DNA of 64,000 bases from Marinibacterium sp050389775. GTDB taxonomy: Bacteria > Pseudomonadota > Alphaproteobacteria > Rhodobacterales > Rhodobacteraceae. The position numbers were made by a program, and so were the translations under genes. A model generated the notes under the pieces. It saw nothing but the letters and a program-made list of their open reading frames with translations. It was not told the DNA's origin and ran no database searches. Below are positions 54,842-63,556 of this stretch, piece by piece (positions within the stretch are counted from its first letter, which is position 1; every line of letters begins with the position of its first letter). Location: assembly GCF_050389775.1 (NCBI RefSeq), contig NZ_CP177144.1:682001-746000 (forward strand). The letters run 5' to 3'.

Positions 54842-56721
54842 ACGCGCGCATCATCAAGCCGGCCCGCAGTCTTGCCGGCCGCATCCTGAAGACCTTCGAG
54901 GACCTGATCGACCCCTTTGCCGATCACCCCGATGCCACGCCGCCGTCGCGGCTGGTGCCCTACATGCTGTCGATGCTCCGGCCCTTCGGCCGCTGGCTGC
55001 CGGTCATGGCCACCATGTCGGTGGCCGTGGCCGTGGTCGAGGTGTCGCTGCTGTTCTACACCGGCCGGCTGATCGACCTGATGGCCGACACGGGCATCGC
55101 GGATTTCTGGCAATCCAACGGGGTCGAACTGGTCATAGCCACGGCCCTGATCCTGTTCATTCGCCCGCTGGTCATCGGCCTGGCACACCTGTTCCTGGAA
55201 CAGACGCTGGTGTCCAACAGCCAGGACCTGGTGCGCTGGCGGTCCCACCGGCACATGCTGGGCCAGTCGATGAGCTTCTTCCAGAACGACTTTGCCGGGC
55301 GGCTGACCAACCGGGTCATGCAACAGGGCCCGGCGGTCGAAGATTCGTCCTACATGATGTTCGAAGCCGTCTGGTTCGCCCTGGTCTACGTGATCTCGGC
55401 CGCCGTGATGATCGCGGCGTTCGACCTGTGGCTGGTCGTGCCGCTGCTGGCCTGGCTGGCGGCCTACGTGACCTATAACATCGCCCTCGCCCGGCGCGTG
55501 GCCGTGGCCTCCGAGAAATCGTCGGATGCGCGGTCGATGGTCACCGGGCGGGTTGTCGATGCCTATACCAACATCGAGACGGTCAAGCTGTTTGCCGACG
55601 AGAAACAGGAAGAAGGCTATGTGCTGTCGGCCATGCGCCGCCACCGGCTGCGGCTGCAGCGGTTCCTGCGGCTGATGACGGAAATGCACTTCCTGCTCAA
55701 CATCCTCAACGGCGCGATGATCGTCGGCGTGCTGGGGTTGGCCATGTACCTGTGGTCGATCCAGGCCGTGACCATCGGCGAGGTCGCGGCGGCCTCGGCG
55801 CTGGTGATGCGGCTGAACGGCATGTCCGGCTGGATCATGTGGGTGACCATCCGCCTGTTCGAGCATATGGGCGTGATCCGCGAGGGGCTCCGGTCGATCT
55901 CGGTGCCCCATGCGCTGACCGACAAGCCGCAGGCGCCGGCGTTGCAGGTGACCCGGGGCGAGATCCGCTTTGACGGGGTGACCCAGCATTACGGCAAGGG
56001 CCACGGCGGTCTGGAAGAGCTGAACCTGACCATCCAGCCGGGCGAAAAGGTCGGGCTGGTGGGCCGGTCGGGGGCGGGAAAATCGTCTCTGGTCAACCTG
56101 TTGCTGCGGTTCCGCGATCCCGAGGACGGGCGTATCCTGATCGACGGCCAGGACGTGTCGCAGGTGCGCCAGACCTCGTTGCGACAGCAGATCGGCATGG
56201 TCACGCAGGACAGTTCGCTGCTGCACCGGTCGATTCGGGCCAACCTGCTGTATGGCCGGCCCGACGCGACCGAGGCGCAGATGATCGACGCGGCGAAACA
56301 GGCCGCGGCGCATGAGTTCATCCTTGGGCTGAAGGATCGCAACGGGCGTTCGGGCTATGATGCCCACGTGGGCGAACGGGGTGTGAAACTGTCGGGCGGG
56401 CAACGCCAGCGGATCGCCATGGCGCGGGTCATCCTGAAGGATGCGCCGATCCTGGTGCTGGACGAGGCGACAAGCGCGCTGGATTCCGAGGTCGAGGCGC
56501 AGATCCAGGAAACTCTCTACAACGTGATGTCCGGGAAGAGCGTCATTGCCATTGCACACAGGCTCTCTACCATTGCCCACATGGACCGGATCATTGTCCT
56601 GGACCACGGCCGCATAGCCGAACAGGGCTCGCATAACGAGCTTCTCGCCATGGGCGGCCTCTATGCCGGATTCTGGACGCGTCAATCCGGTGGATTCCTG
56701 AACCCCGAGGCGGCCGACTAG
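54838..56721 (+). CDS. ABC exporter half-transporter 2 (fused permease-ATPase)
   Basis: 627 residues, same architecture as its neighbours: N-terminal LEDLIDPFADH-like stretch (here FEDLIDPFADHPDATPPS, resembling transporter 1), six membrane helices, Walker A GRSGAGKSS near 408, signature LSGGQRQRI near 518, Walker B ILVLDEATSALD. ATGA overlap with transporter 1 suggests the two could pair as a heterodimer. A 59-base run in the Walker B region (56440-56498) is identical in DNA to transporter 3. Confidence 0.92.
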   Translation: MNARIIKPARSLAGRILKTFEDLIDPFADHPDATPPSRLVPYMLSMLRPFGRWLPVMATMSVAVAVVEVSLLFYTGRLIDLMADTGIADFWQSNGVELVIATALILFIRPLVIGLAHLFLEQTLVSNSQDLVRWRSHRHMLGQSMSFFQNDFAGRLTNRVMQQGPAVEDSSYMMFEAVWFALVYVISAAVMIAAFDLWLVVPLLAWLAAYVTYNIALARRVAVASEKSSDARSMVTGRVVDAYTNIETVKLFADEKQEEGYVLSAMRRHRLRLQRFLRLMTEMHFLLNILNGAMIVGVLGLAMYLWSIQAVTIGEVAAASALVMRLNGMSGWIMWVTIRLFEHMGVIREGLRSISVPHALTDKPQAPALQVTRGEIRFDGVTQHYGKGHGGLEELNLTIQPGEKVGLVGRSGAGKSSLVNLLLRFRDPEDGRILIDGQDVSQVRQTSLRQQIGMVTQDSSLLHRSIRANLLYGRPDATEAQMIDAAKQAAAHEFILGLKDRNGRSGYDAHVGERGVKLSGGQRQRIAMARVILKDAPILVLDEATSALDSEVEAQIQETLYNVMSGKSVIAIAHRLSTIAHMDRIIVLDHGRIAEQGSHNELLAMGGLYAGFWTRQSGGFLNPEAAD

Positions 56722-56745
56722 GCCGCCCTTTTCGGAGCAACATGC

Positions 56746-58632
56746 ATGAGATGGCCTGAGGGCGAGGTTGCGGAACGCAAGGTCGCCGAGATTCACCCTT
56801 TTTATCAACGTCTTGCCGACACGATCGCCCCATTCCGCCAGGCCGATGGCTATCCGCCGCAAAAGCTGTTGCCGTTCATGCGGTGGGCGCTGGAAGGCGC
56901 GGGCACGCAGATCTGGCTGGCCATCGCGGCCTCGATTTCGGTTGGGATCACCACCGTCCTGGGCTTTTGGCTGATCGGCTGGGTCATCGACCAGGCCCAG
57001 ACCGTCGGGCCGGGCTTCCTGGTGTCACATGGCTGGGCGGTGGCGCTGCTGGCCCTGTTCTACCTGGTGGCCTGGCCGCTTTCCATGGCGGCCAACGCGG
57101 CGTTCAACTCGGTCACGCTGGGGCCCAACCTGTACGCGCTGACCCTGAACCGGGTGAACCGCTATACGCTGGGCCAGAGCCTGTCGTATTTCGACAATGA
57201 TTTCGCCGGGCGCATCGCCCAGAAAAGCCAGCAGACCGCCCGCGCGCTGACCGAGGTGGTGACCGAGGGCACCAACATCCTGGGCAACGCCCTGGCCGCG
57301 GCCATTTCCGCCGTGCTGCTGCTGGGCGCGGTCGACTGGCGCATGGGGCTGGCGATTGCGGTCTGGATGGTGGCCTATGTCTACCTGGTCAAGAATTTCC
57401 TGCCGCGTATCCGCGAGCGGTCCCAGCTGCGGGCGGCGCGCCGGGCGGTGGTGACCGGGCAGATCGTTGATACCATTACCAATATCCGCACGGTCAAGCT
57501 GTTCGCCCATGGCGAGGCCGAGGAAACGGCCACCGAATCCGCGCTGTCGGGCTACCGGGATTCGGGTATTGCCTGGGCGTCGACGGTGGTGACCTTCCGG
57601 CTGTGGATCTTCACGCTGGCCGGGCTGCTGCCGACGGTGCTGATCATCCTGTCGCTCTGGCTGTGGAGCCGTGGGCTGGCCTCGACGGGCGATATCGCGG
57701 CGGCGGGGTTGGTCTCGACGCGGCTGGCCACGATGACCGGCTGGGTCAGCTTTGCCTCGCTGGGGATCTTTACCAATATCGGCGAGATCGAGGACGGCAT
57801 CCGCACCCTGACCCCGCGCGAGCGGCTGGAGGACGCGCCGGGTGCATCCGAGCTTGTGATCACAAATGCCGGCGTGAATTTCCGTGATGTGGATTTCACC
57901 TACGGGCGCAAGGAAGGCGGTGTGCAGGGGCTGAACCTGGCGATTGCCCCGGGCGAGAAGCTGGGCATCGTCGGGGCGTCGGGGGCCGGGAAATCGACGC
58001 TCGTGGCGTTGTTGTTAAGGCTTTATGCACCGGAAGGCGGCAAGATCGAGATCGACGGCCAGGACCTGGCCGAGGTGACCCAGGAAAGCCTGCGGCGGCA
58101 GATCTCGATGGTTACGCAGGAAACGGCGATGTTCAACCGCTCGGCGCGCGACAATATCCTGTATGGCCGGCCGAATGCCGGCGAGGACGAGATGATCGCA
58201 GCGGCGCAAAAGGCCGAGGCGCATGACTTCATCCTGGGCCTGAAGGACCATCGCGGGCGCACGGGATACGACGCGCATCTGGGCGAACGCGGGGTGAAAC
58301 TGTCGGGCGGGCAACGGCAGCGCATCGCGCTGGCCCGGGCGATCGTCAAGGATGCGCCGATCCTGGTGCTGGACGAGGCGACAAGCGCGCTGGATTCCGA
58401 GGTCGAGGCATCGATCCAGACGGCGCTGCACCGGGTGATGGAGGGCAAGACCGTGCTGGCCATTGCCCACCGGCTGTCGACGCTGAGCGAGATGGATCGC
58501 ATCGTCGTGCTGGACCAGGGCCGCATCGCCGAGACCGGTACCCATGCCGATCTGCTGGCCCAGGGCGGGCTTTATGCCCAGTACTGGACGCGCCAGTCGG
58601 GGGGCTTCATTCGGACCGAAGCCGCGGAATAG
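56746..58632 (+). CDS. ABC exporter half-transporter 3 (fused permease-ATPase)
   Basis: 628 residues. Six membrane helices then an ATPase domain with Walker A GASGAGKST near 410, signature LSGGQRQRI near 519, Walker B ILVLDEATSALD, and AIAHRLSTL. It lies 24 bases after transporter 2 with its own ATG. The N-terminus (RWPEGEVAERKVAEIHPFY) differs from transporters 1 and 2. It could act as a homodimer or with either neighbour. Confidence 0.92.
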   Translation: MRWPEGEVAERKVAEIHPFYQRLADTIAPFRQADGYPPQKLLPFMRWALEGAGTQIWLAIAASISVGITTVLGFWLIGWVIDQAQTVGPGFLVSHGWAVALLALFYLVAWPLSMAANAAFNSVTLGPNLYALTLNRVNRYTLGQSLSYFDNDFAGRIAQKSQQTARALTEVVTEGTNILGNALAAAISAVLLLGAVDWRMGLAIAVWMVAYVYLVKNFLPRIRERSQLRAARRAVVTGQIVDTITNIRTVKLFAHGEAEETATESALSGYRDSGIAWASTVVTFRLWIFTLAGLLPTVLIILSLWLWSRGLASTGDIAAAGLVSTRLATMTGWVSFASLGIFTNIGEIEDGIRTLTPRERLEDAPGASELVITNAGVNFRDVDFTYGRKEGGVQGLNLAIAPGEKLGIVGASGAGKSTLVALLLRLYAPEGGKIEIDGQDLAEVTQESLRRQISMVTQETAMFNRSARDNILYGRPNAGEDEMIAAAQKAEAHDFILGLKDHRGRTGYDAHLGERGVKLSGGQRQRIALARAIVKDAPILVLDEATSALDSEVEASIQTALHRVMEGKTVLAIAHRLSTLSEMDRIVVLDQGRIAETGTHADLLAQGGLYAQYWTRQSGGFIRTEAAE

Positions 58633-58665
58633 GGCGGTTGGCGCGTCTGGCCTGCGTTGGTATTG

Positions 58666-58691
58666 GGATATTTCTAAAGAGAAAGAAGCAG
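58666..58691. repeat. Intergenic repeat, copy 2 (GGATATTT...AAAGAGAAAGAAGCAG)
   Basis: Begins GGATATTTCT and ends AAAGAGAAAGAAGCAG, 24 of 26 bases matching 17583-17608. Here its end supplies the G of the GGAG ribosome site of the methyltransferase gene. Confidence 0.7.
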
Positions 58692-58701
58692 GAGTGCCGC
58701 C

Positions 58702-59967
58702 TTGAGCCAGACCGAGCGCCATCGGATCGAGCGATTGGGTCACCAGGGGGACGGGGTTGCACCCGGCCCGGTCTACGTGGCGCGGGCCTTGCCCGGCGAG
58801 CTGGTCGAAGGTCGTCGGGTCGGCGACCGGCTGGAGGACATGCGGATCGTCGAGCCGTCGTCGGACCGGGTGTCGCCGCCCTGCGCCCATTACCGGGGCT
58901 GCGGGGGCTGCGCGCTGCAGCATGCATCGGATGAATTCGTCGCCGGCTGGAAGCTGGACGTGGTGCGCCAGGCGCTGAAGGCGCAGGGGTTGGACGCCGA
59001 GTTTCGCGATGTGATCACATCGCCGGCCCAGTCGCGCCGGCGGGCGGTGATTGCCGCGCGGCGGACGAAAAAGGGCGCGATGGCCGGGTTTTACGGGCGC
59101 GGCTCGGATGTGATCACGGAAATCCCCAACTGCCGCCTGCTGGCGCCCGAGCTGGTCGACGCACTGCCCCTGGCCGAAGAGCTGGCGCGGCTGGGGGCCT
59201 CGCGCAAGGGCGCGCTGGCAGTGACCATGACCCGGACGGACAACGGGCTGGACGTGGCGGTGCGCGGGGGCAAGCCGGTGGACACGGCGCTGCGCCAGGA
59301 TTGCGCCACGCTCGCCGAGGCCCACGGGCTGGCGCGGATCAGCTGGGAAGACGAGGCCCTGGCCATGCGGCTGCCGCCGGCCCAGGTCTTTGGCGGCGTG
59401 CCGGTCAGTCCGCCTCCGGGGGCGTTCCTGCAGGCCACCCGCGAGGGTGAGGCCGCGCTCTTGGCCTGTGTCGAGGAGATCACGCGCGGCGCCCGGCGGG
59501 TTGCCGACCTGTTCTGCGGCAGCGGCACATTTACCCTGCCGCTGGCGGCCCGGGCCGAGGTGCACGGGGTCGAGGCGGAGCCCGAGATGCTGGCCGCGCT
59601 GGACCGGGGCTGGCGCCACGGGCAGGGGCTGCGCCGGGTCACGACCGAGGCGCGCGACCTGTTCCGCCGGCCGCTGATGGCGGACGAATTGTCGCGGTTC
59701 GACGCCGTAGTGATCGACCCGCCCCGGGCCGGCGCCCGGGCCCAGACCGAGGCCCTGGCCGATGCACAGGTGCCTGTCATTGCCGCCGTGTCCTGCAACC
59801 CGGTCAGCTTCGCCCGCGATGCGGCGGTGCTGGTCGCCGCGGGATACCGCCTGCAATGGGTGCAGGTTGTTGACCAATTCCGCTGGTCCACCCATGTGGA
59901 ACTTGCCGCAGCCTTCGTGCTGTCGCATGAGACGGGCAGGGCCAGCGAAGGGCAGGGAACGGCATGA
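58702..59967 (+). CDS. 23S rRNA/tRNA m5U-type methyltransferase (TrmA/RlmD family)
   Basis: 421 residues. N-terminal TRAM-like segment, then an iron-sulfur motif CAHYRGCGGC with the family's Cys pattern, SAM motif ADLFCGSGTFTLPL, VIDPPRAGA and the catalytic AVSCNPVSFARD with nucleophile Cys. Target (tRNA U54 or 23S U1939/U747) not decidable by eye; iron-sulfur type favours rRNA. The start is TTG 58702 with GGAG upstream; the family N-terminus begins there. ATGA overlap with the channel gene. Confidence 0.88.
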   Translation: MSQTERHRIERLGHQGDGVAPGPVYVARALPGELVEGRRVGDRLEDMRIVEPSSDRVSPPCAHYRGCGGCALQHASDEFVAGWKLDVVRQALKAQGLDAEFRDVITSPAQSRRRAVIAARRTKKGAMAGFYGRGSDVITEIPNCRLLAPELVDALPLAEELARLGASRKGALAVTMTRTDNGLDVAVRGGKPVDTALRQDCATLAEAHGLARISWEDEALAMRLPPAQVFGGVPVSPPPGAFLQATREGEAALLACVEEITRGARRVADLFCGSGTFTLPLAARAEVHGVEAEPEMLAALDRGWRHGQGLRRVTTEARDLFRRPLMADELSRFDAVVIDPPRAGARAQTEALADAQVPVIAAVSCNPVSFARDAAVLVAAGYRLQWVQVVDQFRWSTHVELAAAFVLSHETGRASEGQGTA

Positions 59968-60746
59968 CACGACGCGAGACGGTAGCAGCCTGGCTCGACC
60001 GGCCGGGGACGAGCAATTTCGTCATCGGGGTGATCGTCCTGAACGCCATCGTCCTGGGCCTGGATACCTCGGACGTGGTCAAGGGATCGGTCGGCGGCGT
60101 GCTGACCGTGATCGACCGGATGTGCCTGGCCGTGTTCATCGTCGAGATCGGGCTGAAGCTGTTCGCCCACCGGCTGAGTTTTTTCCGCGACGGCTGGAAT
60201 GTCTTTGATTTCATCATCGTGGGCATCGCCCTGATCCCCGGGGCGCAAAGCCTGTCGGTGCTGCGGGCTCTGCGCATCCTGCGGGTTCTGCGGGTGATTT
60301 CGGCCGCGCCGCGGCTGCGCCGGGTGGTCGAGGGCTTTGTCCGCGCGGTGCCGGGCATGGCCAGCGTCTTCATGATGATGGCGATGATCTTCTACATCGG
60401 CGCGGTCATGGCCACGAACCTCTTTGCCGACAGTTTCCCCGAATGGTTCGGCACCATGGGCCGGTCGGCCTATTCGCTGTTCCAGATCATGACGCTGGAA
60501 AGCTGGTCGATGGGCATCGTGCGGCCGGTCATGGCCAAGTACCAATATGCCTGGGCCTTCTTCGTGCCGTTCATCATCGTCACCAGCTTTGCCGTGGTGA
60601 ACCTGCTGGTCGGCCTGATCGTCAATTCGATGCAGGACGCCCATGATGCCGAGACCGAAGGCGCAACCGGGGCCTATCGGGACGAGGTGCTGGCCCGCCT
60701 GAAGGCCATCGAGGCACGTTTGCCGGCCGAAGACAGTGAAAAGTGA
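59964..60746 (+). CDS. Bacterial voltage-gated sodium channel (NaChBac/NavAb family)
   Basis: 260 residues, one six-helix subunit of a tetramer. Voltage sensor S4 has Arg at 101, 104, 107 and 110, every third residue. Selectivity filter TLESWSM at 177-183 is identical to that of characterised sodium-selective bacterial channels. S6 (FIIVTSFAVVNLLVGLIVNSM) leads to a C-terminal helix rich in Glu and Arg, a tetramer coiled coil. Often linked to pH homeostasis and motility in marine bacteria. The start overlaps the methyltransferase stop (ATGA). Confidence 0.94.
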   Translation: MTRRETVAAWLDRPGTSNFVIGVIVLNAIVLGLDTSDVVKGSVGGVLTVIDRMCLAVFIVEIGLKLFAHRLSFFRDGWNVFDFIIVGIALIPGAQSLSVLRALRILRVLRVISAAPRLRRVVEGFVRAVPGMASVFMMMAMIFYIGAVMATNLFADSFPEWFGTMGRSAYSLFQIMTLESWSMGIVRPVMAKYQYAWAFFVPFIIVTSFAVVNLLVGLIVNSMQDAHDAETEGATGAYRDEVLARLKAIEARLPAEDSEK

Positions 60747-60810
60747 CTTCTGCGATCGCGCGGAACCGTGTATTTTGCCGCCCGAGGTAAAACACAGGTT
60801 TCAGGCAAAA

Positions 60811-61305
60811 ATGGACCGCAGATTAATGATTGGGACGGCGCTGTCGGCAGTGGCGCTGTCGGCATGCAGCCAGAAATACGGCGCATATAACGGGCCCGAG
60901 GTGACATCGATCGTCGTCAACAAGACGGCGCGCAAGATGTACCTGCTGCACGGCACCGAGGTGCTCAAGGATTACAAGGTGGATCTGGGCTTTGCCCCGG
61001 ACGGGCCGAAGCGGTTTCGCGGCGATGGCAAGACGCCCGAAGGCACCTATCTGATCGACCGCAGGAACCCGCGCAGCTCGTTCTTCCTGTCGCTGGGCAT
61101 TTCCTATCCCAACCGCCAGGACCGGGCCTTTGCGGCATCCTATGGCAAGGAGCCGGGTGGCGACATCTTCATCCACGGCCAGCCCAACGACACGCGGGCC
61201 AAGGGCCGCGACTGGACGGCGGGATGCATCTCGGTCCAGGACAAGGAAATGGCCGAGATCTACGCGATGGTGAATATCGGAACGCTGATCACGCTGCGGG
61301 CGTGA
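60811..61305 (+). CDS. L,D-transpeptidase lipoprotein (YkuD domain)
   Basis: 164 residues. Lipobox LSAC with lipidated Cys at 19, then a YkuD domain: IHGQPN with catalytic His 122 and AGCISV with nucleophile Cys 139 in the family's H-x15-ish-S/T-x-G-C-(I/L) arrangement. It would crosslink peptidoglycan or attach proteins to it. ATG 60811 gives a clean signal peptide; the longer frame overlaps the channel gene. Convergent with the CAP gene. Confidence 0.92.
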   Translation: MDRRLMIGTALSAVALSACSQKYGAYNGPEVTSIVVNKTARKMYLLHGTEVLKDYKVDLGFAPDGPKRFRGDGKTPEGTYLIDRRNPRSSFFLSLGISYPNRQDRAFAASYGKEPGGDIFIHGQPNDTRAKGRDWTAGCISVQDKEMAEIYAMVNIGTLITLRA

Positions 61306-61332
61306 CAGGGCCGTCGTGAGTTTTGGGCGGCG

Positions 61333-61848
61333 TCAGCCGCCCAGGATCATCGTCCACCAGATCTTGCCGCTTTTCTCCTGGTACCAGGCAAAGCCCATGT
61401 TCACGGCCGTCGGGTCGAGGATCACGTCGCGCGTGCCGGGCTGATCCATCCAGGCGCCCAGGGTCTCGATCTCGGTCTCGTAGGTCTCCGAGATGTTTTC
61501 GCCCAGGAAGCGGCCGGTATAGCCGGCGCGGGCCGTCCGGTCGATCGGCGAGGACCCGTCGGACCCGAAATGCCAGGGCCGGTTCTGCACCGACATGTCC
61601 CGCGAATGGGTCGCGGCAGCGGCGTTCAGTTGGGCGTTCAGCTGGACCGGGCCGGCGCCCGAAGCCGAGCGCAGCGAATTGACCGAATCAAGCATGCGGA
61701 ACTGGATCTTGGACGTCTCGCCCGACCTGATCCGATAGACCTTGGTCGGCGAACTGCCCGTCGAGCCATTGTCGTATTCAGGTGCGGTACAGGCGGCAAG
61801 GACCAGCATCCCGGCCAGAAGCAGTGAAAAAAGGCGCAGCATGGGCAT
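61333..61848 (-). CDS. CAP-domain lipoprotein
   Basis: 171 residues. Lipobox LAAC with Cys 20. CAP/SCP-like domain: THSRDMSVQNRPWHFGSDGSSP in part (HSRDM, HFGSDGS), GYTGRFLGENIS, and a C-terminal IWWTMILGG. Bacterial CAP proteins are envelope proteins of unclear function. Two in-frame ATGs, 61848 and 61842, are both possible. It is divergent from the second L,D-transpeptidase gene and convergent with the first. Confidence 0.9.
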   Translation of the reverse strand: MPMLRLFSLLLAGMLVLAACTAPEYDNGSTGSSPTKVYRIRSGETSKIQFRMLDSVNSLRSASGAGPVQLNAQLNAAAATHSRDMSVQNRPWHFGSDGSSPIDRTARAGYTGRFLGENISETYETEIETLGAWMDQPGTRDVILDPTAVNMGFAWYQEKSGKIWWTMILGG

Positions 61849-62008
61849 CCCGGTGATGAATTTCCCCGTTGGACTTAGCGCGTGAAGCGAGCGGTGGCAA
61901 ATTCACTTAAGCGTCAGACCGCCCCCCGGGCCCGTTTGAATTGCGACTGAGGCATTCCCGCCATAAAATGCATGCACCGTGTGACCAGTTTGCAAAAGGA
62001 GCGGGACA

Positions 62009-62635
62009 ATGGCGAAGAAGACCTCTTTCACCATCCCCACCCGGCGCGGCTTCCTGGCTGGCGGCGCGGCGGCGATCGGCGCGCCGGCCCTCGGCCAGGC
62101 CAGCGATCCCAGCGCCATCGACCCGGAAACCGCCGCAGTGCTCTACCCGGACCCCGAACCGGAACCGGCGGTGCCGCGCAACATATCCAGTTTCCGGTCC
62201 AAGCAATGGCAGCCCTATTTCAGCTCGTTGCGCAACGGCGCGATCCTGGTCGATACCCAGAGCCGCGCGCTGCACTACTGGGGCGAGGGCGAATCGTCCT
62301 ACCGGCTGTACCCGTCGTCGGTGCCGCTGACCGAAGAGATGACCCGGCGCGGGCGGACATCGGTTATCCAGAAGGTCGAAGGGCCGGGCTGGGCGCCGAC
62401 GCCGTCGATGAAAAAGCGCAACCCGGAATGGCCCGATTACATCCCGCCGGGGCCGAACAACCCGCTGGGCACCCACGCGCTTTATCTGGGCTGGAAATAT
62501 TACCGTATCCACGGTACCCACGATACGCGCAAGATCGGACGCAAGTCGTCCAACGGCTGCATCGGGCTCTACAACGAGCATATCTCCGAACTTTTCGGTA
62601 TGGCAAAAGTCGGCACGCAAGTGTTGCTTATTTGA
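62009..62635 (+). CDS. L,D-transpeptidase with Tat signal (YkuD domain)
   Basis: 208 residues. Twin-arginine signal TRRGFLAGGAAAIGAPALG, with the Arg pair at 12-13, implies export in folded form. The YkuD domain has IHGTHD with catalytic His 168 and SNGCIGLYN with nucleophile Cys 184. Related to ErfK/YbiS enzymes but only distantly like the transpeptidase upstream. ATG 62009 is the first in frame. Confidence 0.92.
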   Translation: MAKKTSFTIPTRRGFLAGGAAAIGAPALGQASDPSAIDPETAAVLYPDPEPEPAVPRNISSFRSKQWQPYFSSLRNGAILVDTQSRALHYWGEGESSYRLYPSSVPLTEEMTRRGRTSVIQKVEGPGWAPTPSMKKRNPEWPDYIPPGPNNPLGTHALYLGWKYYRIHGTHDTRKIGRKSSNGCIGLYNEHISELFGMAKVGTQVLLI

Positions 62636-62775
62636 CGACATCCGCCGATGGCGAGGGGACGGCCCGAGACAAGCGTTTGCAATGGCCCATCTTTGCTGCT
62701 TAGAAGATCCTACGAGGTAAGTCTTGGGTGCGTCGTCCGTTTACCTTTTGGACGGCGCTTTATCTGGAGGTTAAC

Positions 62776-62958
62776 ATGAAGAAACTCGTCATCGCCGCCG
62801 CTTTCGCAGCTGCTGCAACGACCGCTTCCGCCGGCAACCTGGAAGAGCCGATCGTCGAAGCACCGGTCATCGTCGAAGAAACCACCGGCTCGTCGGCAGG
62901 CATCCTGCTGCCGCTGCTGCTGCTGGTTGTCGTTGCTGCTGCTGTCGCAGCCAGCTAA
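62776..62958 (+). CDS. 60-residue exported membrane protein, copy 1
   Basis: Signal peptide (MKKLVIAAAFAAAATTASA, cleavage after residue 19), an acidic stretch NLEEPIVEAPVIVEETTGSS, then one membrane helix AGILLPLLLLVVVAAAVAAS to the end. GGAGG lies six bases before the ATG. An inverted repeat CGTCC/GGACG (62734-62754) sits just upstream. A textbook terminator follows, so it is a separate transcription unit. Function unknown. Codon use is rich in GCT/GCA alanine, unlike copy 2. Confidence 0.85.
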   Translation: MKKLVIAAAFAAAATTASAGNLEEPIVEAPVIVEETTGSSAGILLPLLLLVVVAAAVAAS

Positions 62959-62982
62959 TCGGCGTCCGAGAATTTGGAAGAA

Positions 62983-63007
62983 GGCGGTGCCTAGCACCGC
63001 CTTTTTT
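62983..63007 (+). terminator. Intrinsic terminator after small protein copy 1
   Basis: GGCGGTGC/GCACCGCC, an eight-base stem with loop CTA, followed by TTTTTT. Confidence 0.9.
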
Positions 63008-63252
63008 CGTTTCTGCCCCCCGGTTTTTGCCCCTGGTCTTGCCGGGGCGTCGGGCGGACAGACCCCTTCGCATGGCATCGTGACCCGAGAATCGATGCAT
63101 TCCGGCCACACCCGGCGCTGCCATGCAGCACGGGCAGGCAGTCCTTGCATTTCAGGACCTTGCCGGATCGCGGGAACCCCCTAGAATTGTCAAATTGACT
63201 GCGCCCGTCCCTTTTCACCGAATCCACCCGGGCGCCGGACCAGGAGATTGTC

Positions 63253-63435
63253 ATGAAGAAACTCATCGTTGCCGCCGCTTTCGCCGCAGCTGCCACCACC
63301 GCATCCGCCGGTAACCTGGAAGAGCCCATCGTCGAGGCGCCGGTCATCGTCGAGGAAACCACCGGCTCGTCCGCCGGCATCCTGCTGCCGCTGCTGCTGC
63401 TGGTCGTCGTGGCCGCTGCCGTCGCCGCCAGCTGA
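63253..63435 (+). CDS. 60-residue exported membrane protein, copy 2
   Basis: Same length and sequence as copy 1 except residues 5-6 (IV for VI). The predicted mature part is identical in protein, but the DNA differs at many third positions. AGGAG lies seven bases before the ATG. The 245-base gap from copy 1 is long enough for its own promoter, and a terminator follows. Function unknown. Confidence 0.85.
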   Translation: MKKLIVAAAFAAAATTASAGNLEEPIVEAPVIVEETTGSSAGILLPLLLLVVVAAAVAAS

Positions 63436-63453
63436 TTGCGCAGATCCCCATGC

Positions 63454-63489
63454 AAAAGGGCGGCCGCCGGCCTGGCGTGCCGCCCTTTT
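63454..63489. terminator. Intrinsic terminator after small protein copy 2
   Basis: AAAAGGGCGGC/GCCGCCCTTTT, an 11-base stem with a 14-base loop, ending in TTTT; it may work in both directions. Confidence 0.85.
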
Positions 63490-63506
63490 CATGTTCTGGA
63501 GTCTTA

Positions 63507-63553
63507 ACGCCCGTCCCGCGGGGCGGGCGTGATCCGGGGCCGTGCGGCCCCGG
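63507..63553 (-). terminator. Two hairpins after hemH
   Basis: ACGCCCG/CGGGCGT (63507-63530) and CCGGGGCC/GGCCCCGG (63534-63553) are stable stems just beyond the ferrochelatase stop. Neither has a T-run. Confidence 0.45.
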
Positions 63554-63556
63554 AAA

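Noticed and set aside
58015..59970. 651-codon frame antisense to ABC exporter 3 and the methyltransferase
   Set aside because: Shadow composition and no recognisable domain.
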